Both the position numbers and the translations under genes were made by a program. Positions 6,188 to 10,485 of a stretch of DNA of 10,485 nucleotides are shown one piece after another. The stretch comes from an uncultured Ruminococcus sp. (GTDB taxonomy: Bacteria > Bacillota > Clostridia > Oscillospirales > Ruminococcaceae): contig CALEJX010000072.1 of the NCBI GenBank assembly GCA_937898375.1, positions 1 through 10,485 of the forward strand. The letters run 5' to 3'. The stretch's first letter is position 1. Each line of letters opens with the position of its first letter. The notes under the pieces are model-generated. The model was not told where the DNA came from. It saw only the letters and a program-made list of their open reading frames with translations, and did not search any database.

Positions 6188-6222
6188 TTATCAGGTACAG
6201 GTATTGTTCCTGTGCCTGATAA
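6188..6222 (+). other. Intercistronic mRNA hairpin
   Basis: TTATCAGGTACAGG (6188-6201) pairs over 14 bp (one G-U) with CCTGTGCCTGATAA (6209-6222) around a 7-nt loop, between the binding-protein and permease genes. There is no T-tract, so it is probably not an efficient terminator. It more likely protects the upstream message from 3' exonucleases, so that binding protein is made in excess over permeases, as known for malE-malF. Confidence 0.7.
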
Positions 6223-6243
6223 TTGTGTTCAGGAGGACCCAAA

Positions 6244-7212
6244 ATGCAAAACGGCAACAAAAAAAGCATTGCACAGTGGTCGAAAACTTATGCGGGTAAA
6301 AAATTCTATACTTCCATATTGTTTCTTGCACTGCCGATAGTCCTGCTTGTAGTGTTTACCTTTATCCCTGCTCTGGATATGGTCATATTCAGCTTTCAGA
6401 ACAGAGACCCATACGGCACAAACCCTACATTTGCAGGCGTTTCAAATTATGTAACGATATTTACTGACAAGGACTATCTTGAAACTTTCAAGAACAGCCT
6501 TTATTATCTGGTAGGCTCGTTTATTCAGCAAGCGCTTGCGCTGCTGCTGGCGTCGATACTTTGTTCAAAAATAAGAGCAAAGGGACTTTTTAAGGGAATA
6601 CTTTTCTTCCCTTATCTTATGAACGGCGTTGCGGTGTCTATCATATTCCAGAGATTTTTCCTCAAGGGTCAGAATGGTCTTACCCCTGACGGAACTCTCA
6701 ACACCATTCTTACCGCTCTTGGTCTTGACCCTGTACTGTGGTTTGATGTTGACAGACCATTTCTTGCAAACTGCTGTCTGGTGTTCATTTCCATATGGAA
6801 ATACATAGGCTTTGATATCATCATGTACATAGGCGCTATCCAGTCTATAAGTCCTGACCTTTACGAGGCTGCTAACCTTGACGGCGCTAACCCATGGCAG
6901 AATTTCAGATATATCGTATTCCCCGGCATAAAGCCTATTATCTCATTGCAGCTTATCCTTGCTGTAAAGGGCGCAATCTCAGTATTCGAGATACCATATA
7001 TCACAACAAAGGGTATGATGGGTACAACAACATTCGTTATCAAGACTATCAACACGGCGTTCTCGCTGAAAAAGGTGGGCCTTGCTTCGGCAATGGGTAT
7101 CATACTGCTTATCATAACTATCATTGTAACGTTTATACAGAAATACTTCTTCCGTGAGGACGACGGTACCCCTAAGGAGAGCAAAAGGAGCAGAAAGGGG
7201 GCTGCGAGATAA
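6244..7212 (+). CDS. ABC transporter permease 1 (UgpA/MalF-like, CUT1)
   Basis: Membrane subunit of a sugar importer, 322 residues. After a charged N-terminus (1-20), hydrophobic segments occur at about 21-52, 88-110, 117-140, 175-200, 232-250 and 279-300, consistent with six helices. The EAA loop that docks the ATPase is at about 208-231 (EAANLDGANPWQNFRYIVFPGIKP), with the conserved E208, G214 and P228. The start is the ATG at 6244 because AGGAGG is 7 nt upstream; an in-frame TTG at 6223 lies inside the preceding hairpin and is rejected. The C-terminal tail is basic. The stop TAA (7210-7212) overlaps the next start by one base, indicating translational coupling with the second permease. Confidence 0.95.
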   Translation: MQNGNKKSIAQWSKTYAGKKFYTSILFLALPIVLLVVFTFIPALDMVIFSFQNRDPYGTNPTFAGVSNYVTIFTDKDYLETFKNSLYYLVGSFIQQALALLLASILCSKIRAKGLFKGILFFPYLMNGVAVSIIFQRFFLKGQNGLTPDGTLNTILTALGLDPVLWFDVDRPFLANCCLVFISIWKYIGFDIIMYIGAIQSISPDLYEAANLDGANPWQNFRYIVFPGIKPIISLQLILAVKGAISVFEIPYITTKGMMGTTTFVIKTINTAFSLKKVGLASAMGIILLIITIIVTFIQKYFFREDDGTPKESKRSRKGAAR

Positions 7213-8075
7213 TGGCACAGAATGAAAACAAAGACTCAAAGCCCCTTTATATCGGGTCAAAGATACTGAATATTTTCAAGTATGCTTTTCTTATACTCTG
7301 TTGTTTGGTGGTAATAGTGCCTATACTCGTTGTGCTTATAGGTTCGCTGAAAACTTACAAGGAGCTTTCAAACACCACGGTGTTCACACTTCCTGAAGTG
7401 CCCCAGTGGGAAAACTTCAAGACGGCGTTCTTTACACAGAACATTCTTCTTGCGTTCAAAAACACGGCTATAATCATTGTTGTATCCTGCGTTGGTTCTA
7501 TCATAACAGGCACGATGACGGCTTATGTCGTTCAGCGTTTCAACACCTATTTTTCAAGGACAGTAAAGACAGCGTTTCTTATTGCAACGCTTCTGCCTAA
7601 CATCACAATGCAGGTAACAGTGTTTCAGATAGTATACAAGCTTGGTCTTTACAGGTCGATACTTGCGCCTATCATTCTGAATATCGGTACTGATATCATT
7701 TCTATCTATATCTTCATTCAGTTCTTGGGACAGATATCATACTCACTAGACGAAAGCGCAATAATGGACGGCGCTTCTTATCCGAGGGTATATTTCAGCA
7801 TTATTCTACCTAATCTCAAGCCTGCCATAGCGACAGTGCTTATCATCAAGTTCGTTGGTATCTATAACGACTTCTACACTCCGAAGCTTTATATGCCTGA
7901 TGATGACCACGTTGTTATCTCAACAGTGCTTTACAATCTTATGAACGCCACTTCCGTACAGTGGGAGGTAGTTTTTGCGGGAATCGTAATTTGTATCATT
8001 CCGACACTTATTATATTCCTTTTTCTGCAAAAGTACATTTACAGCGGACTTGTTTCGGGAGCTGTAAAAGAATAA
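7212..8075 (+). CDS. ABC transporter permease 2 (UgpE/MalG-like, CUT1)
   Basis: Second membrane subunit of the importer, 287 residues, the usual length for this subunit. Hydrophobic segments lie at about 24-46, 85-107, 118-142, 149-173, 202-220 and 253-275. The EAA loop is at about 180-204 (DESAIMDGASYPRVYFSIILPNLKP), with E181, G187 and P200. The start codon overlaps the previous stop (TAATG), with AAAGGGGG 10 nt upstream inside the previous gene. No ATPase gene follows; CUT1 importers in Firmicutes often share one MsmK/MalK-type ATPase coded elsewhere, and that is the likely case here. The operon ends with the terminator at 8150-8187. Confidence 0.95.
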   Translation: MAQNENKDSKPLYIGSKILNIFKYAFLILCCLVVIVPILVVLIGSLKTYKELSNTTVFTLPEVPQWENFKTAFFTQNILLAFKNTAIIIVVSCVGSIITGTMTAYVVQRFNTYFSRTVKTAFLIATLLPNITMQVTVFQIVYKLGLYRSILAPIILNIGTDIISIYIFIQFLGQISYSLDESAIMDGASYPRVYFSIILPNLKPAIATVLIIKFVGIYNDFYTPKLYMPDDDHVVISTVLYNLMNATSVQWEVVFAGIVICIIPTLIIFLFLQKYIYSGLVSGAVKE

Positions 8076-8091
8076 GCTTTATTTCTATTTT

Positions 8092-8129
8092 AAGGCAGCG
8101 CCGCACAAGGATTGTGCGTAAGATGCCTT
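8092..8129 (+). other. Structured 3'-region RNA hairpin
   Basis: AAGGCA (8092-8097) pairs with TGCCTT (8124-8129), enclosing a second stem of CGCACAA (8102-8108), loop GGA and TTGTGCG (8112-8118), with small internal loops of 4 and 5 nt. It begins 17 nt after the permease stop and precedes the terminator. It may be a dispersed repeat, a 3'-end-derived small RNA or a stabilising structure; no family is recognised. Confidence 0.5.
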
Positions 8130-8149
8130 TAATTTCCTTACCATAGCGG

Positions 8150-8187
8150 GCGGTATGACCTTTTCGGGGGTCGATACCGCTTTTGCT
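8150..8187 (+). terminator. Terminator of the transporter operon
   Basis: GCGGTATGACC (8150-8160) pairs with GGTCGATACCGC (8169-8180), with one bulged G, around the loop TTTTCGGG. The tail is TTTTGCTTT. It ends the permease transcript on the plus strand. Confidence 0.85.
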
Positions 8188-8200
8188 TTATAGGCAAACA

Positions 8201-8237
8201 AAAAAGCGATGACCATTTTTCGGGGTCACCGCTTTTT
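8201..8237. terminator. Bidirectional terminator between permease and aminotransferase
   Basis: AAAAAGCG plus TGACC (8201-8214) pairs with GGTCA plus CGCTTTTT (8224-8237), with one A/C mismatch. T-runs appear on both strands, so it serves the convergent aminotransferase on the minus strand and backs up the operon terminator on the plus strand. Its arms and loop (TGACC, TTTTTCGG, GGTC) resemble the preceding terminator, as if one were a copy of the other. Confidence 0.85.
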
Positions 8238-8273
8238 ACATATAAGAGAGTATTGTTATCTTACGATAGTAAA

Positions 8274-9551
8274 CTATTCTGCAAGAAGTTTTTCTGCACT
8301 TGCAAGCTTAACTGCTGTAGCAAACACATTTGCTGCTATCTTAAGCTCGTTCTCAGGCGGGAATGTAGGAGCAATTCTGATGTTTGAATCGTCAGGGTCT
8401 TTTCCATATGGATATGTTGCGCCTGCACCTGTGAGGACTACGCCTGCTTCTTTGCAAAGCTGGCAAATTCTCTTTGCACAGCCGTTAAGAGCGTTGAAGC
8501 TTATAAAGTAACCGCCGTTTGGCTTCTCCCAGCTTCCAATGCCGAGAGGTGCTATCTCCTTTTCGAGAGTGTCAAGAACTATCTTGAACTTAGGCTCGAT
8601 TATAGCCCTGTGCTTCTTCATATGCTCCATAAGGTTTTCATATGTGCCGAAGAACTTAACGTGGCGGAGCTGATTTATCTTGTCATAGCCAATAGTCTGA
8701 ACTGTCATCATAGATTTGAGATACTTGATGTTCTTTTCAGATGAAGCTATCATCGCAACTCCTGCGCCAGGGAATGTTACTTTTGAAGTGGAAGCGAGCA
8801 TATAAACTCTGTCAGGGTTGCCTGCTTTTTTGCACTCGTCAAGAATGTTGAGCAGTGTATCAGGCGTATCAGAAAGGTGGTGGATACAATATGCGTTATC
8901 CCAGAATATCTTGAAGTCCTTAGCCTTTGTCTTCATAGCTGCAAGGCGCTTTACTACCTCGTCAGAGTATGTTGTGCCTGTTGGGTTAGCGTACATTGGA
9001 ACGCACCACATACCTTTGATAGTATCGTCCTCAGCAACGAGCTTCTCTACCATATCCATGTCAGGACCGTTCTTGTCCATTGGAATGTTTATCATTTCAA
9101 AGCCCATTTTTTCTGTTATAAGAAAATGTCTGTCATATCCAGGAACAGGGCAGAGCCACTTTACCTTTGTGTCTTTCCAAGGCTTCTCGCCATCGCCTGT
9201 GCCAAAAAGCATGAACTTTGCGATAGTATCATACATGATGTTAAGGCTTGAGTTGCCGCAGATGATAAGCTCATCAGGCGTTACGCCAAGCATTGGTGCG
9301 AAAAGCGCCTTAGCCTCCGGCAGACCGTCAAGACCGCCGTAGTTTCTGCAATCTGTGCCGTCCTCGGCGAAGCAGTCATCATTGCTCTTTACTGCTGTGA
9401 GCAGACCCTCTGTCAGGTCGAGCTGTTCAGCAGACGGCTTTCCTCTCGCCATGTTCAGAGAAAGTCCCTGAGCCTTGAAATCGTCATATTCTTTCTGGAC
9501 TTCCGCCTTGAATGCGGCAAGTTCCTCCGCAGACATTTCTGTTAATTTCAT
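8274..9551 (-). CDS. Aspartate aminotransferase, type Ic (PLP fold type I)
   Basis: A pyridoxal-phosphate enzyme that probably exchanges the amino group between aspartate and 2-oxoglutarate in the cytoplasm. The 425-residue sequence matches the type Ic branch (Asp_aminotransf family): LNMARGKPSAEQLDL near 32-46, RNYGGLDGLPEAK (69-81), CGNSSLNIMYD (98-108), CPVPGYDRHF (134-143). PLP-site residues are visible: N189 in ANPTG, D218 in WDNAY, the Schiff-base K257 in STSKVTF and R392 (NIRIAPTFPP) for the substrate carboxylate. The start is the ATG at 9549-9551, 8 nt after GGAGG; a GTG 15 nt upstream overlaps that site. It is on the opposite strand from the sugar genes, ends at a terminator and has its own promoter, so it is probably an unrelated housekeeping gene. 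Other amino acid substrates are possible. Confidence 0.93.
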   Translation of the reverse strand: MKLTEMSAEELAAFKAEVQKEYDDFKAQGLSLNMARGKPSAEQLDLTEGLLTAVKSNDDCFAEDGTDCRNYGGLDGLPEAKALFAPMLGVTPDELIICGNSSLNIMYDTIAKFMLFGTGDGEKPWKDTKVKWLCPVPGYDRHFLITEKMGFEMINIPMDKNGPDMDMVEKLVAEDDTIKGMWCVPMYANPTGTTYSDEVVKRLAAMKTKAKDFKIFWDNAYCIHHLSDTPDTLLNILDECKKAGNPDRVYMLASTSKVTFPGAGVAMIASSEKNIKYLKSMMTVQTIGYDKINQLRHVKFFGTYENLMEHMKKHRAIIEPKFKIVLDTLEKEIAPLGIGSWEKPNGGYFISFNALNGCAKRICQLCKEAGVVLTGAGATYPYGKDPDDSNIRIAPTFPPENELKIAANVFATAVKLASAEKLLAE

Positions 9552-9570
9552 ACCAATGTCCTCCACTTGT

Positions 9571-9594
9571 AAATTATAAATTATAAATTATAAA
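9571..9594. repeat. Three tandem copies of an 8-bp AT-rich unit
   Basis: AAATTATA is repeated three times without change. On the minus strand it gives three successive TATAATTT units about 20-45 bp before the aminotransferase start codon, upstream of its ribosome binding site. It could provide extra -10 elements or vary in copy number by slippage. Confidence 0.7.
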
Positions 9595-9618
9595 ATAGTA
9601 TATTACCAGACAGAATAA

Positions 9619-9654
9619 TTCGGCAAATCCCGACGCCTGTCGCACTCTGCCGAA
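9619..9654 (-). other. Hairpin in the aminotransferase 5' untranslated region
   Basis: TTCGGCA (9619-9625) pairs with TGCCGAA (9648-9654). Inside it CGAC (9631-9634) pairs with GTCG (9639-9642), with symmetrical 5-nt internal loops. It lies between the likely promoter (9677-9705) and the gene. It may be a dispersed palindromic repeat or a regulatory leader structure; no riboswitch class is recognised. Confidence 0.5.
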
Positions 9655-9676
9655 CATATCTGATATCCTTACTTAT

Positions 9677-9714
9677 ATTGTATACCCTTTTCATTGTTTT
9701 TGTAAGCGCTTTTT
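9677..9714 (-). promoter_or_regulatory. Aminotransferase promoter with cre-like site over the -35
   Basis: On the minus strand, TTACAA (plus 9700-9705), 17 bp, TACAAT (plus 9677-9682) gives a start near 9670 and a leader of about 120 nt. The -35 overlaps TGTAAGCGCTTTTT (9701-9714), which fits most of the CcpA/LacI-type cre pattern (TGNAANCGNTNNCA) apart from its last two bases. Catabolite control is possible but unproven. Confidence 0.45.
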
Positions 9715-9789
9715 ATCATTCCTGCAAAAAATCAGAAACTTGCACGAATATACTTATGTTAATATAGTCATTATGGGCAACTTTTATAA

Positions 9790-9801
9790 TTTACATTCAA
9801 A
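9790..9801 (+). repeat. Isolated copy of the TTTACATTCAAA box
   Basis: This 12-mer is identical to 9941-9952 in the phosphorylase promoter region. It lies just before the long stem-loop and just after a TATAAT (9785-9790). It may be a distal binding site for the same regulator. Confidence 0.4.
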
Positions 9802-9805
9802 ATGC

Positions 9806-9904
9806 TGCCTGATATTTCATTTTTTACTTTGCATGGCGCAAACTGCGCTTGTGGGCATGGCAGACCGCAGTTTTTAGTGCAATGCAAAAATATGAAACAA
9901 GGCA
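9806..9904. repeat. ~99-nt imperfect long stem-loop
   Basis: Successive arms pair in nested order: TGCCT (9806-9810) with AGGCA (9900-9904); TTTCAT (9815-9820) with ATGAAA (9892-9897); TTTGCAT (9828-9834) with ATGCAAA (9882-9888); GCGC (9836-9839) with GTGC (9877-9880); AAACTGCG (9840-9847) with CGCAGTTT (9866-9873). That is about 30 bp around an 18-nt loop. It could be a small palindromic mobile-element relic or a structured RNA. A possible promoter, TTGCAC (9740-9745), 17 bp, TATAGT (9763-9768), lies upstream on the plus strand. There is no T-tract at the plus-strand end. Confidence 0.55.
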
Positions 9905-9938
9905 AAGTGTTAATAAAATGTTAAATTTAAGAAGAATA

Positions 9939-9973
9939 CGTTTACATTCAAATTTTAAACGTTTTCATTGAAA
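9939..9973 (+). promoter_or_regulatory. Tandem 14-bp boxes upstream of the phosphorylase promoter
   Basis: CGTTTACATTCAAA (9939-9952) and CGTTTTCATTGAAA (9960-9973) match at 12 of 14 bases and start 21 bp apart, two helical turns, ending 8 bp before the -35 element. Direct repeats on one DNA face next to -35 are typical of an activator such as an AraC-family protein. Alternatively the stretch TTTAAACGTTTTCA (9954-9967), centred on CG, is a LacI/CcpA-type operator. Confidence 0.5.
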
Positions 9974-9981
9974 ATAGGGGC

Positions 9982-10010
9982 TTGAAATTTTTCTGAAAGT
10001 GTGTTTTAAT
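9982..10010 (+). promoter_or_regulatory. Sigma-A promoter of the GH130 gene
   Basis: TTGAAA (9982-9987), 17 bp, TTTAAT (10005-10010), each 5 of 6 to consensus. Transcription should begin near 10017, leaving a leader of about 130 nt before the ATG at 10146. Confidence 0.6.
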
Positions 10011-10018
10011 AATAACAG

Positions 10019-10045
10019 CGGCGTTTTTACCGATATGGTAAGCCG
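10019..10045 (+). other. Small hairpin at the 5' end of the phosphorylase leader
   Basis: CGGC (10019-10022) pairs with GCCG (10042-10045), and TTACC (10027-10031) with GGTAA (10037-10041), with a 4-nt bulge on one side and a GATAT loop. At the extreme 5' end of the message it could protect the RNA. No riboswitch is recognised. Confidence 0.4.
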
Positions 10046-10145
10046 AATGATATCGCCTTGAATAAGCGGCGGATAAATTCGCAGATATATTCGGGGGAGA
10101 AATAAAAAGTAATCATTTTTTATATTATGAAAGGTGGATTTTAAC

Positions 10146-10485
10146 ATGAGCGTTAAAGTAATCAACGGACAGGCTATCCCAAACATGCCTTGGCAGGACA
10201 AGCCGGCTGACTGCAATGAAGTTATCTGGAGAGATAACAGAAACCCTATCATTCCTAGAAATCTTCTTCCTACATCAAACTCTATCTTCAACAGTGCGGT
10301 AGTTCCTTTTGAGGGCAAGTTCGCAGGCGTTTTCCGTGTTGACGATAAGGAAAGAAACATGGCTCTCCATGCTGGTTTCTCTGAGGACGGTATTCACTGG
10401 AACATCAACCCTACAAGGATCATGTTCGAGCAGGCTGACAAGTCTACAGAAGAAGTAAATCAGTGGGGCTACGGCTATGACCCAA
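10146..10485 (+). CDS. GH130 beta-1,4-mannooligosaccharide phosphorylase, 5' part
   Basis: Cytoplasmic enzyme expected to split beta-1,4-mannooligosaccharides with phosphate, releasing alpha-mannose 1-phosphate. Only 113 codons lie in the window. They match the N-terminus of the GH130_2 type (like R. albus RaMP2) rather than the mannosylglucose type: PWQDKP (15-20), NPIIPRNLLPTSNSIFNSAV (33-52), FAGVFRVDD (59-67), LHAGFSEDGIHW (74-85) and WGYGYDP (107-113). D112 lies at the position of the proposed catalytic acid in the YDxR motif of this family. The ATG has AGGTGG 8 nt upstream. It has its own promoter and leader, so it is not in the transporter operon, but a shared function is likely. Subfamily is judged from these residues only. 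Confidence 0.88.
   Translation, partial: MSVKVINGQAIPNMPWQDKPADCNEVIWRDNRNPIIPRNLLPTSNSIFNSAVVPFEGKFAGVFRVDDKERNMALHAGFSEDGIHWNINPTRIMFEQADKSTEEVNQWGYGYDP

Noticed and set aside
6188..6222. Terminator ending the binding-protein message
   Set aside because: The stem is not followed by a T-tract, and the permease gene with AGGAGG follows at once, so it is better explained as a processing or stabilising hairpin.
8818..9342. Plus-strand frame opposite the aminotransferase
   Set aside because: Antisense shadow of a well-conserved enzyme gene with all PLP-site residues on the minus strand.
9571..9594. CRISPR-like repetition
   Set aside because: The three 8-bp units are contiguous, without spacers, and no cas genes are present.
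9965..10360. Minus-strand frame overlapping the GH130 start
   Set aside because: It runs antisense through a clear GH130 coding start and its promoter; no ribosome binding site or family resemblance.

Overview
The window looks like chromosomal DNA of a Gram-positive, spore-gene-bearing Clostridia member, most likely Ruminococcus or a close relative. This rests on a recognisable spo0A-spoIVB pair, lipoprotein-type sugar uptake, Gram-positive ribosome binding sites, and a GH130 mannoside phosphorylase of the kind known from Ruminococcus albus. The genus is inferred from protein resemblance, not from a search.

Left part (1-2400, minus strand): spoIVB followed by spo0A, the classical order in endospore formers. 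The 270 bp between them holds candidate sigma-A promoters and near-matches to the Spo0A box. A bidirectional terminator and a small palindromic repeat lie beyond the end of spo0A.

Middle (2400-4800, plus strand): a small unknown four-helix membrane protein with a charged N-terminus, then a LacI-family regulator. Next comes a 399-bp intergenic region that looks unusually busy. It has a perfect-consensus promoter driving an apparent ~120-nt terminated RNA, then a second promoter embedded in direct repeats and ACTTAA-type palindromes in front of the transporter operon.

Transporter operon (4800-8190, plus strand): a sugar-binding lipoprotein and two CUT1-type permeases, with no ATPase gene. A strong hairpin without a T-tract separates the binding protein from the permeases, and the two permease genes overlap by one base. 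The operon ends in a structured 3' region with a terminator.

Right part (8200-10485): a type Ic aspartate aminotransferase on the minus strand, then a 594-bp divergent region. That region holds a ~99-nt imperfect stem-loop, two 21-bp-spaced direct-repeat boxes next to a promoter, and LacI/cre-like sites. It leads into the 5' end of a GH130 phosphorylase cut by the window edge. The likely theme of the sugar genes is uptake of beta-mannooligosaccharides and their intracellular phosphorolysis under a LacI-type regulator; the substrate is inferred from gene neighbourhood only.

Most of the coding content is ordinary. The noncoding segments at 4470-4790 and 9600-10045 are the parts most worth a second look.
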